NCBI RefSeq assembly: GCF_905475395.1
Contig: NC_058337.1
Span: 113,578,368-113,642,367, forward strand
Length of the DNA: 64,000 bases
Direction: 5' to 3'
Source of the DNA: Chrysoperla carnea
Lineage: Eukaryota; Arthropoda; Insecta; Neuroptera; Chrysopidae
Made by a program: the position numbers and the translations under genes
Shown here: positions 38,001-51,300 of the stretch, piece by piece
Layout of the letters: the number at the start of each line of letters is the position of its first letter
How positions within the stretch are numbered: the stretch's first letter is position 1
The notes under the pieces: generated by a model
Database searches by the model: none
The model's input: only the letters and a program-made list of their open reading frames with translations
Told to the model about the DNA's origin: nothing

Positions 38001-39214
38001 ATGTGTAATTATGGTGTAGGTGCAGGGAAATTATAATGTTAGTGTTCAATACTGTCTATTTTCTAAAATTGAAATGTAGTTTCATTAGAGGTGTACAGTT
38101 TTTGCTTATGATTTCATGATTTTTATTGTTGTACTTCAATTTCCATACTTTTTGTAGCTTGTGTTAAAGCAACCAGCCGCTATTATTTATATTGTTATTG
38201 CAAATCCATTTTGGCAGAACCAAGCATTTTTAGTTTTAGAATTTATGACACAATCTTTTTTTTTCAAAAAATTATTTTAAAAAATAGAAAATCGTTTTTA
38301 GACAAATAAAAATTTTTTTATTTAACAAAAAAAAATCACAAAATTTTACATTTTTTTAACAAAAATAATTAACACTAATTTAACTAAAAATATTTTATTT
38401 TTTATATAAAAAAATATATTTCTACAATGCGTTTAAAAATTCATACCACATTATTTTTTCCAAATTTAATTTAAATTAAAAAAACATCCCACTTTAAAAC
38501 ATTGTTATTTTCCAATTAAAACCCAAAGGATCCCTAATCAAAATGTGGAATATGACTTTTTAAATTCATTGTATATGTAGACCGTGAGTTCATAATGAAT
38601 CAAAATTTTTTCACGATTATTTTTGTCTACCTTTTGAGGAGTCACAAAGGTATGTTAGATAATATAGAAATATGAGGTTTTAATCGTAGCTCGAGTGTAG
38701 AATTTTGGAAATCGAAGAGTTTTTTCGTCGTTTGTATATTTTGAAAGAAAGTTATTGATAGCACAATAAGTAAACATTCCCGGCAATTTTCAATCTTTTC
38801 GAAGGTTGCAAACTTCCTGCACTTTTTTTTTCATCTGTAGGTAACTTTCTTTTAACATTATGCTGCAGATATCTTCTTATCAATCCTCAAAAAGGCCAAT
38901 AAAAAAATAATGAAAATTTCGTGTCATTATGGCCTTACGGTCTAATTATTTGAATAATAATTATTATGAACATTTTTCATACATGGTTGTTTTTTTAATG
39001 ATAAATGAAAATTAATTAATGACTTATTAAAATAAATAAACAAAAAAATAAAAAATGATTTTTTGAGTTTGATATCTCAAAATTATTGTACATTATATGT
39101 TTTTCTTTAAAAAAAAATTTAAATAAAAGTGAATTTTTTGGCTTTTTTAAATTTTTTTAAAGATTTAATTTTTTTTTTCTTTTTTAAATATATTTTTTTT
39201 CTGTTATTTTTAAA
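35074..39214. other. Intergenic stretch and probable 3' UTR of the FAS1 gene
   Basis: Apart from the Helitron copy at 36542-36973 I find no element or gene. Directly below 39215 the DNA is extremely A/T-rich (38270-39180) with several minus-strand AATAAA candidates (for example TTTATT near 38388), so the poly(A) site cannot be chosen. Confidence 0.4.
36542..36973 (+). mobile_element. Non-autonomous Helitron-type element, copy B
   Basis: Begins TCTATATATTATAAACGCG with GAAAGTAAGCATGTTTG, has a (TGTT)7 microsatellite at 36571-36598 and the shared internal stretch CACGGCCATCTTCTCTGATA, and ends ACCCAGAGTAGCGGGTGGGT…CTAG before T. Same length (432 bp) and orientation as copy A. Confidence 0.78.
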
Positions 39215-39303
39215 TTATAATAATGTACTTATGGCGTGAATAACTCCATTTGTTGCTGGAATATTTTGCGTTAAAATTGAATTATTATTTACTTTAACAC
39301 GTC
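39215..39303 (-). CDS. FAS1 gene, terminal exon E (28 codons plus stop)
   Basis: A short exon found by looking for the missing C-terminal FAS1 strand and helix. Acceptor GTTTCAG; the phase-1 G of exon D plus GA gives Gly, then RVKVNNNSIL, TQNIPATNGV, IHAISTLL and TAA. This is the expected FAS1 ending (…V.T.NGVIHAID..L). Frame and phase match exactly, and the total CDS length becomes divisible by three. It lies 10,915 nt downstream of exon D. It has no ATG and is too short to appear as a long ORF. Confidence 0.88.
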
Positions 39304-42300
39304 CTGAAACAGAAAAAAAAGCATTAAAATTAAATTTTTTATTGTAATAAAATAAGTATAGAAGATGATTGGTAAACTTGGCAATTTTCTGCCATACCGG
39401 AAAAAATAGTCCGAAAAAATAGACTGTACATTGTATAGACCCGGAGTATTATTACTATAGAAGAGTTGGTTGGGTTCTGAAGCGTTATGCCCTTGCGTTC
39501 AAAAATGGGACATTATTACAGAAATTTCTTTTAGTTTCTTTTTTCCGGGTCTATTTTTTCCTAAATCCAAATAAATCAGTTTAGCTGAGTATCTTCAAAC
39601 TGCATTTTGAAGAAAATTGTAAAGTTTACTAAATTACAAAATATTAGAACCAGATGTTATCAAAAAAATGTACTCTAATAAATTTCAATTTAAAATTGAG
39701 AAAAATCAATCGAAAATCAAGTTGATATGATAAAATTTCATTGTCAAATTTTACAAAGATTCAGTCAAAGCCTATTGTATATTGGTGGGAGCGCAGATAA
39801 GTGCTTTTAACATATCTATTTATAACAAATCTCTAGGTATATCATTTATCGCAATAGAAAATATCCAAAGTAAAGCCAAACATCAGGGTGGTTTTAAGTT
39901 TCGGGGAATTCCTAAATAAAAGAAATTGTAAAAGGGAGTTTCTGGAAAAGCCAGGGAATTCTGAGATCAGGAAAAGAGAGTCTCAAGAGTTGATTAAAAC
40001 ATGAAAACATGATTAGAAATACTGATACTACAAACAAAATTTTGTTATAAGTGTTCATAAAACCCATTTCCAAAAACGAAAAGAGATATCCAGCTTAATT
40101 GTAGTGTGTTCAAGACGTAAAAAGTGAGTTTGATTTAGCAAATGACGAAAATTTAACATTTTGTTTCTATTAATTTGGTAAATAGATGATATGTTTTCAT
40201 AAATTTATCCAAAAGTTTTAAATTTAAAAATATTTCGATATCTGGAGTAATTTTTAAAATATTGCAAATTGCAAATTTTGTTTAATAATTACTTATCTTC
40301 TGATATTTTGAAAACAATGACAGATATCGAAGGATTGTATTCTTATTTTCCGTCTACAATCATGAAGTAATAACAAAATTCATCATCAAAGTTGAAAATA
40401 TGGTACAAATAATTTCAACCACAAGTCCAAAATTGCCTTGGCGATACTACTACCATAAGTTAGTTGAATTATCTATAGATACAAGGATATTCAGCCCATT
40501 GATGACCTAAATGTGTTATCATTCCTGCCAGAAGAAGGGGTATTTATCATTGCATTTTTCGTAAAAGTTTCTTGTCGATCATAAGGGTTTTAAAATTAAA
40601 AAAAATTGACATATGACAAATAAAATTGATCGTATTTTAATATTATTTTAGATATGATTAATAGATATAGTGATTGTATCGTTGAATTATTCAATGTGTT
40701 TCAAGTGTTAGATCTATATAAATCTCTAAAATACCACCTACTTAACAAATAACAGAACATTAAAAAAACAAATAATAAAACCTAAACAAACAATAAAAAT
40801 ATATGTAAAACTTTTACTAAGCTAAGCTAAGCAACATTAGATGTAAGAGAAATTTACATATTCAATTATTATTAAAGATAGACGTATATAGATAGATAGA
40901 TATAGGATATTTCATTGAAGAGAAATTATTACTAAAGTATATAACAAACAGTTTGTTGATTATTATTTGTATAAATCATCTCCAAAGATAATAATAGGAT
41001 TGTTAAATAGGAGGTACAGATAATAATTATCATTGATCAAGACCACTGATTTTTATTTATATGTAAATTTTAAATATTCTATCACAAATCAAATATTCAA
41101 TATGTATTTTTTTATATTAAGATATTTATACCTGAGTGAGAGAGAACGCTATATTTTAGAAGGAGTTATATAAAAATATAGTTCTCTAAATAGAAAACAA
41201 ACAATTGACTGAGTTAATTATTGAAATACTCTGTATAGAAAGTGTTGAAAATCAGTACATGCATTATTTTTTTATGAATAAGCTAAGAGTTGAAAAAACC
41301 TAAAAAATTTTTCGGCCGCCATTTAATTAGTTTTCGATATTTAAATTGAAGTATTTTCTAGAATTTTTGAAAAATATTTGACCACTAGTTGAAACTACCT
41401 GAAAATTTTTAACTCTCTATCTTTTATAGTTTTGGAGAAAATGGACACCAAATTTTTGTCCTAATTTGCGCCCTTACGGATAAACTGTGATGTTCACGAA
41501 AAAATTTTCAAACAATAGTTGTTTGTTTTTTAAGGAACATTTTTTACGTTTAAACTTTTGTTCTATTTCTAACGGTTTACAAAGTTCGGACCCAAGACCC
41601 AATTGACCTATGTTGATCTTGAAAAGCTAGTCTTGTGTATTTCGGGCATAGTATCAATTAACTTTTATTTAAAGATGTATGAGCACGGTAGTGGGGGCAC
41701 AAATTTAAAAATATACATATTCAATTTTAATGATAAATTATATTATAATTTGACGATATAAGACGAAAAGTAAGAGTAAAATTTTTCTATATCTGAAAAT
41801 AGCGAAAATTTTGTATAATGATTCAGCTTTCGATATTTCGAAAACCAAGGCACGTATCGAAAAATTTTATTCTTATTTTTCGTCTACATTCATGAAGTTA
41901 TAACAAAATTCATCATAAAAATTGAAAATAAGATTAAAATAATTTAAACACTAAATCTACCCTCCTCTTACATTCCTTATATGGATGGAGACACTTGGTT
42001 TTTTTTTCTATGAAAATGCTTATATGTTTACTTTCTATTAAATAGTATTTTTTAAATTTGTTTTCATTCATTCCAAGTGAAAATTATCAAAAACTTTCAA
42101 AATATGTCGTTTTTTGAGATTCCTCCATAAGAGCAATGTATTTTATATCGATTTTCAATGGCATTTTTCTTAAAAATTTGCATGGATACCTACGCTGAAA
42201 TTTTACCTACATATTCTTTGAGTAAAAGTCTGCCTATTAAAAAATTTGAGCCTTTAAATCAAACATTGTTGTCATGCTTATACATCCTTAATACATTTTA

Positions 42301-45300
42301 GTTCGATAAATTTTAATGAATTAAAATGTAGAAAATAAATATTTTCCTTGCACCAGCACTGTCTGACTTCGACCTTATAATTTTTATGTCTAATTAAAAA
42401 AATAGTCTTCCCTATTTGAGTTTGCAATTTAAAAATTAATAAATCTTTCACTATTGTTAGTTTTTTGCAAATTTCCTAAACACAAACTTGAATAGATTTG
42501 TTAATAATGTGAATATTCTCATCTCAATTCAATTATCAATGTTAATTCTGTCATTATTACTAATTAAAACTCAATTGTAAATATCACACGACTTCAATAA
42601 AGTATGTATACATGCGTTCAAAAAAATGCGAAACTTTTATATGAATTAACACATATTAGTGTCGCAAATTTTTTTAACCAGGATGTATGTACAAGTTAGA
42701 ATCAAAAATATTAAAAGAAAAGGATAATTTCTGGCAATTTTTTTGACTGTAAGTACTTAATAGAAGTCAAACTCGCTGCTAATTAATAATTGAAAATATA
42801 TACATCATACTCGAGAGTAAAATGTTAATTTTAGACTCAATTTTACGGGATTAACAGTTTTTCCTCTAAAATGATTAAAAAACATTCCCTTGAATATAGT
42901 TGGATATTTTTTAAGATACATCTTTGCATGTATCTTGGGCAGCAGACAATAAAAATGATGGTAAAATGAATAATGGTAAAATGAATCAAAGGTTATTGTA
43001 ACATGAGCTATGTTACACTTGAATTAGTTTTACCTACACGACAATATCCTAAGATTATTATTTATGATTATTAAAAAAATGTATCACAAGAATAGACATA
43101 CATTTCTTAGTCGATCAGTCTACCGAATGTCGTGATGAATAAATTGTATATAGTTGAGATGCTAGAGACACTTTTGAAATAGGGTATTCTACTATGTTTG
43201 AAAAAGTCCTTCAAAATGTTGATTTTCTTAATAAAAAGCCACAAAAAAATATATTTCGGGAAAATAAACACGCTTTCTTGACATAAAAATAAATTAAATT
43301 TTAAAACTTTTTATTCTCTCAAAGAGGCTGTCAGTCATTTTGGTGACGTAATATTGGTAAAAACAACAGTCTTGTATGTAATTATTATATGTATAAATAA
43401 AGTTGATGGTAACATAACCTACAATTTCTATGAAAGCCATCAAAAAATTAGTAATTAATATTATTTTGGGATATTATTTTTGCCTATATGATGTCACATC
43501 ATGGCGGCTTGTGTTTTAGGGCACGTGATTTATAGATTAAAAATTACAGCTTTTAATTAAGAATGTTCTTTCATGACTCAAAATCAGAATATTTAACTAT
43601 ATTTCGACATAAATTTTAATTTTTATCAAATTTCATAATTTATTATTCACTACCGAAAGCACCCTATTAAGAAAAAATTTTGAGCCCAAAATTCTATTTC
43701 ATATTTGGGTAGATTTATGGATTGGAGACACTACGACAGAAGTCAAACTTCATTTGCTCTATATTGAAATATTTATACAAATTATAAATATTTATAATTG
43801 ATTATTTAGAATGGTAATAAATTGACATCTGTGAATGGAAAATAGAACTATTATTGAATTTTAGTACAAGAACGCTATCTGTGAATGGAAAATAGGACTA
43901 TTGATAAATTTTTGAACACGAGCTAAACTAAAGTTAGACAGTGAGATGAGGAGGCGGGCATTCAAGTTTCGTCAAATTTCAATGTGATGACGTTACATTT
44001 TTTTCCGATTCACTCTCTGTATTTCGTTTCGTTTCGCAATAATTGCGCGTAAAGAAGGTTCACTTCTAAATAAATTCAAAGATTTCTTTGATTTGAATGT
44101 CCGAAAACTTTTTCCCGCTCTGATTTTAAAGTTCGTAAACTTCTTAACCAGAGCGTATAGACTATATGAGAATAAAAATAAATCTAGGATATTCATTTTA
44201 TCAACGATGACAATAATTTTTAATTATATATTTCATCCATTCATGTATGCATCTATCATGCAGGTGTAATTACACTATAAAAGTAATAATTATTATATTA
44301 AACTACCAAGTAATTTACGCATTAATTAATTAAATTAAATAATAATTATTGTGTATTTATTTGTATTTCATAGAAATATAAATATACACAATATTTAATT
44401 TACTTTTTTTTGTGTCCATTGTAAATTACGTCACATTATTGTATTGCCAGATATTTTTATTTTTAATTGACATTAATTATGATGGGAATACGACAATGAT
44501 TGTCTGTTTTTTCTACCAATTTCATTTGTGTGTAATTTAAAAGAAAATTGCATTTCGACCAAAATTTTTGAGATTATACAAGTAATATTTGTAACTACAA
44601 TTTGTAGATGCTGAAAAAGTCTCAATAAAGAGATGAAACGTCTAACTGGAATAAATCTTAACTCCATTTTATGCTAATATAAAACTGAAAATGCTTGAAA
44701 ATTTACACAAGAGTCAGTTATTGAACAGTAATTTAAAACGGACTCGAAATGACCGAAGAATTTTATATATACAGATCTTTGCTTAATTTGCCTGTCTTGC
44801 GCTAAAAAATCCGAATGCCATTTATCAATTTTGTATCAGTTTTGCATCTACTATCGATAGAATAAATGGCGTCAAGAAGATACTTGTGTAACAAAATAAA
44901 ACAATCGTTAAATTGTTATATTTCGAAGTAAACTAGAACGAGAATTATCGGATTTTTCTCCGATGTGTTGTTTTTAACAATTAATGTGAGAGTGGCATCA
45001 AGATTTCGACCCAGTTTTCGGATTAGAGATCTGTCATTACACTATATATGACTCTGGGGTGTAAAAATTTGGTCAAAACGACTCGTACAATAAAACTTTC
45101 AGGGAAAACAACTCCAGTCAAAACTACTTGGTACAAAAACGCCTCGGTGCAAAAACAACAACAGCAAAATCAATTTGAGACAAAACAACTCCAAAATAAT
45201 TCTAATTTGTATTGAAAGTGAAATCCAAAGAACGTCTAAGTATTTACATCACAGGATTTCCACGAGCCAAAAATTCCACAGAATCAAGAAGACACGATTA

Positions 45301-48300
45301 AAGGCATATGCATGATCATGATCAACCCATGAAACAGTGAGTTAACGCAATCATAGGGTTAATGCAATTGGAAAAAACCCACAGGCCCATGCTAACTCGA
45401 CCCTACTAAAGAAAGGTATGACCTACCCATTATAATAAGCGAGGGAACGCAATTACAGGTCGCAAGCATCGAGTCGAGTTTTTGCATAGAGTTATTTTAA
45501 TCGGAGCTGTAATAACCGCGTTGTTTTGGTCGAAGTTATTAAAGGCGGAGTTATTCATGACGGGTATCCTATATGCAAAAAAAAAAAAAAAATTTTTTAA
45601 CTAGGCTGCAGAATGGGGCTGCTTTAAGATCTGTAGTAGAATCTCTTACAAAAACTTCATGTACCTTCTTATATTTTAAGGTAGTACCTACACGAAAGTG
45701 ATATTCCAAGAATTTCTCAAAACTCAGAATATAAAATATTTAATTCATAATACACTTACTGTTAAAATTAGAAGATGATTTACCATGCCATACATGAGAT
45801 ATTAGCAATTAAAAGTGACGCAATTTGTACGTGTACATGGGAGAAGTGTATAAAAATACACAAATTTACAAATATTATATTTATTTACCAATGAATGACG
45901 TCCACCATCTCTATGAAAAACTAATATAATGTAGAATACTATATTTAGAAAATATATAAATAAAAATAAAAATTATTTACCATATAGTTTCGATAAAAAA
46001 CTTAAATAAATAACTCGTTTTAGCGATGATTTTTGTGGAAAAGATATGAAGACTAATGTTAAAGGCATATGTCATAGTGTGTGTGTTTATATGTATACTA
46101 GAAACAGTAGTGAGGAACTACAGTCTTGTGAAAATAATATATGGTATATGTATAATAGTCATAGCACAGTTAATGCACTGAATGATAGTATTAGTCCAAA
46201 ACTTTTTGACTGGACGGTCTACGGAGGAACTACCTTAAGAGTAATGGTCGGCTTTTGGTCAACTATAATTTGAAATCTATTTTAGTGAATGGTAATGTTA
46301 TTATATATTAATAAAACAAAAAAATTAATATTAATTGTACCGTCTCTCTAATAATTAAACTTTTTTTTTGGTACCGTTAATAATAACAAAACAAAAAAAC
46401 AAATTTTAACTCTTAAGTATCACTTTCATTTCGGAGTAACATAAACAAAAAAAAAACTAATAAATTTAAAAAGTAAAAACATGTAACATAATAAAATATG
46501 TAACAAACTGTAGTAACTTTTTAATTAAATAATTGAGTAAAAGATATACCTTTAGCTACTTTTTTGTGAAAATCTTCTTGAGAAAAAACACAATAGATTG
46601 TAAAATATATATATAAAGAAAGAAGTTTTTACTGTTTAAAAATAAAACAATAGATAAATAATAGTTTAAGAAAATTACTACTTTTTGTGAGTGTATTAAG
46701 AAATAAGCCGCGTTGTGACTATGATCCTTAGAGGGCAGACTAATAATTTACTGATCAATTAAGTTATGGTGGTTTTTGATAAATTATCGTAAAATCTATA
46801 TTCTTAGCTTTGCTTGTTGTCCAAATTTTGTACTTGAACATACAAATCGTAAAAATCTCTTTGAAATCGTTAAACAACTTTTGCTTCGAATAACACTACT
46901 TTAACCAACTTGTGATATCATTCGGTAACACGATATGTGGCGCAATCTCAAAGAAAATATGATTTCCGAGTTACAACTAATCTTTTGTGTGGAGAAAAAA
47001 ATATTCATTTCTGTGATATTTTGTAAAATATTTATATTAAGTATTTTAAGAAAAATATTTATAATATTTGACTTAATGAAGGTACAGTTAAAGAGGTACC
47101 GCTCACATTTTGCTAAAACCTCATGTAATGTGTTTCTTCGAAGTCAAATACCATTAGTAACGCATGAGTTAGTGGCGCAAATGTTTCTATTTGTTAATAA
47201 ACAATAAATTGTTAATTCAATGGAACTGATAATATTCAAGCTGACTTACAAAGTTAATAAATAGGCACCTTGAATTACGTATACATTATACATGTATAAT
47301 AGTTTTCGATTATTTGACAAACACTTAACATTTACGTCATACAAGTTGCCTAATTACTAATTTTTCAAGTGAACTTTATCATTGATCGTTTCATTGAATT
47401 AAAACTTTATTGTCCATTAACAAATAGCAATGTTTGCGCCACTAAATCATGCGTTGTTTTAGTAAAATGTATGCGATTTCTTTCATTTTCCTTTATAAGC
47501 CGATTTTTGTAACATCTTTTATCGTACTAATACCTTAGTCATTAATTTTAGGGGTTATTAAGGTTAATCGGACATTTAGACAATGTATAGATAAAAATCT
47601 GAATTTTTGATATGTTATTAATTGCTAATTCAAACGCATAAAATAATTTTTTGAAAGATATTTCGTGTTATTAATAATTAAAAATTGAAATTTTAACTTG
47701 TTGTGAGTACAAAATGTTGAATTCCACTTTTTATGGATTAAAAGGTAAAAAATTTCTGTTTTTATATATTAAATCGTGTATATTACGTTAAAATGAAAAA
47801 AGACTTCGACGCCTGACGAAGACTTCGGAAAAATCTTAATTAAAAAGCTATAAAATTAACGAAAAATTTTGTCCGCCTTAGCACCCGATTTTTGGTGATG
47901 TAAGCGTAGATGCAAATTTCTATCAAGGAATTAGCAATAGATTTATGAATAAATAGTTAAAGAAAAGGTAATTTTTTGTTAAGTGACTAACATTATGAAA
48001 TATTTAATAAATTATTGTTATTATTTGTTTCTTTACTTTTTAAATTATGGTTAAAAATCATTTTACTTGAAAAAGGAAAGAAAATATAAAAATGATAAAA
48101 ACCATTTAATTATTTCATACAAGAAGAAATGAATTTTTTTTTTTACATATCATTTTGTTGGAAAATAAATAATCACATAATACCTGTATGATGAAACAAT
48201 GGTTATGTAATGGTTGATTCACACGTTTATAAGTTAAACACACTATGACGTCACATAATGATCTATCCTTAGAATTTAGCAATAACAAAGAGAGTATTGT

Positions 48301-51300
48301 AAGTTTTTCAAGAAATTGCTGCTTGGTGCTTTTTAAAAAAGTGGAAATCTTGTTCTATCGCATATTATTAACTTCTTATGAAATTTTGAATAGAATCTAA
48401 GAAACTATTCATTCAAACATGAACTGAAGCCGAAAAATCAAATTTTTATACTTTTTGAGTCCAAACTACCTTACGCACTGTGTTTTATCGAAATTGAAGA
48501 TTGTGAATTTTTATCGATTTCTTGCAATTTTCTGAAGAAATTTATTTTCGGAATTTGGTAGTACTAGGTATCTAGGATGATTTTGATCAAAATATACCAA
48601 AATTGGGTTTGTTTGGCGAAGGGTCGAGTATTTGCAATGGTATCGTCCGAAATTTCGACGGTATCTTTTTTTTTTTTTTTTTAAATTATAAAAAGTGATT
48701 TGTGTGAAAATCATTGTCTAATAAAATAATCAATCAAAGATTAAAAAACTTTCAATTTCTATCCATTCTAAAAAAAAATCATTTAAAAAGCATGAGATCC
48801 ACCCGATATTCGATCTGGTAAACCTGATGAGAATATATTTCAGACGAAGTTCGAGAACTAGTTTTTTAGCTTTATACTTGAGATGAAAAATGAATGATTA
48901 GTTTTTGGGTAAAATTTTTTGGAGAACAAACATGTTGTGTGAATAAACCTTTATAAAAACAATGGTGTAATTAATATTTTTATACAAAAAAAAAGATTCT
49001 ACCAATTTGATATACAAAAATATTAATAAGAATATTTTTTTACGAAATAATAATAAAAAATTCAATTATATTCACATAAATTAAGAAGAATTTAATTATC
49101 TTATTTAAACTTCCGTCTATATTTAAAGGTATTAAAAACTGTCTCTCGTTTCCTTTTTTTTTTTGGGTTGGAGGATTTTAATTTATCTATTAATAAATCA
49201 TAGTTGTGATAATTAATTATCATCTATTTGACATTTTAATTATGAAATATGTAAGTTTTTTTTTTAGTGTTTTGAACACCAAAAATCAGAAAATTAAAAT
49301 TTCTTTAATTATTTAAAAATTATGTCAAATTACGTTAAAGATGTTTAATTATTAAAATTCATTAATATTAATTAAATTGAAATTTCCTACATCACGAAGA
49401 ACTTTGTGAAAGCAATATCAAATTTTTATATAGAGTGATCGAATTGGGTTTACATATTTTTAATTTCAAATACAAACAAAACGGTATCAGATATCAACGA
49501 TGTCTCTTAAATTTTAGACTTTCGACCATGACATTCCTATTTAAAATGATTTCCAGTAAATGAATGTTTATTAGAGGTAACAATAAGTTACTTTAGCACA
49601 TTTACACTTCCACAAAACCACATCCTGTTAGCTTTTGTATATGTAAACATTATTACTGAAATGTATTCTTAGCCCCAAAGCGACTATTCTGTTTATTCAC
49701 GAAACAATTGAAGTAAAGATGAGTTTCATCGATTTGTTTATAAAATAGCATATATAATTACACAGTAAAAAAAGAGATTACGGGATTGTCACTTGGTTGT
49801 TGATGTTATGTTGCCAAGAACACTTAATAATAGCTTAGTTAGTTTAAGCGTAACAAATGGCGTACGCGAGGTCGATTCCCGCTTTCAAAGTAAATAAATA
49901 AATTAAATTAATGATTGTAATGTGCATGGTACATGCTTGAAGGAAGTGTACTCTGCCTCACAAAATTTATTGCGGAGTTGATAAATGAAATTATCAGCGG
50001 AAAAGGTGGTAAAACATATATGGTATCACAATGGGCTCTATGGCTTGTGTATGCCTCTCGTGGACAGTCAATATAATCTGACCTAACATAAAATTTAATA
50101 TTCCAAGGAAATAATATTTGACTTCTTAAACCAAGAAAAGATTTACTAAGAATACATTTTCTTGAAACTATGTAGAATTTCTTTTTTAACAAAAATTATA
50201 AAAAATAGTTTTACTAACCTGTATTTTTATTAAGCGTAATCTTTTTACTTTTATCCAAACTGTCTTTCACTTGATAATATCGCATACCAGATGTAAATAA
50301 TGTGCCAGGCATTACATGTCGCATTACCAATTCTTTTGATAATTCTTTATCCGTTACTAATCTTGTTAAATCATCTGTTGGAATGTCTTCAAATGCTGTT
50401 TCCGTTGGTGCAAATAATGTGTAAGTTTTTGCTCCTGGATAAAAATTAATTATAATAAATAATTTAAATAATTTTAAATATAAAAGTACAAAAAGTTTCA
50501 AAAATATCGTAGGTTGAAAATAATAGTAGTTTTTACTTAAGAGTTAATTACATGAGAAGATTTTATAAAAGAAAAGATGCTGTTAGGATCTGACTTTGTT
50601 AAGTTTCACTTTAAACATTTTTGAAACACATAAAAATAAATGTTTTATAAATAAAAATAGTAAAACTAACCTTGTAATGTTTCAGCAAGACCAGAATTAA
50701 ATAATGCCCTTAAGAATGTTGTAAACCGTCGTTCACGATCTGATTGTAATGTTTGTATAATATCGCCAACTGGTAATGGGAACATTACACGATCAACAGC
50801 TTGTGCGATACCCTGTGGAATTTGTATATCTTGTTTATCATTTAATACTTTTGCACCATTTATTGTGGTAATCTGTAAAAATAATAAAAATTTCATAAAT
50901 TAAAAGTAATGCTAATTGTAAAGTTTTAAATTAACTTGAATTATTGCCGAGGAAGATAAGACAATAAGATAATTATCCGGGTTGGTATCTTTTCGGGTAC
51001 GAAGAAAAGTAGCTTTGACGAAATGATTAATTATTCGCAGAAACGAAGCACAGAAGTTCGAAAATTTGAACAGCAAGACGGATTTAAATAGAAAATTTTT
51101 CAGGAAATTTTGTGCTCTAGATTGATTTATACGAAAATATGCAATTTGCATAAATAATATGAATTTTATAATTGAATTTTAAATTAACCGTTAATATACT
51201 AAATTTACAATTCGGTTAACAGAAAAAATATTGATTTAAACGTTTCCATAGGAATTTAATCTTCACGGAAATAAATTTAAATCTCGTATACATTTTAATT

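Noticed and set aside
43993..44196. 67-codon basic minus-strand ORF inside FAS1 intron D-E
   Set aside because: Low-complexity Lys/Arg/Phe composition, no family resemblance.
50214..50896. Two separate small genes at 50214-50501 and 50666-50896
   Set aside because: They are consecutive internal exons of the FAS1 gene; their N-terminal Met-containing pieces are intron translation.
50996..51151. Extra minus-strand coding exon in the 50912-51151 ORF
   Set aside because: Exon B joins exon C perfectly within FAS1 domain 1; no room for an added exon and no FAS1 similarity.
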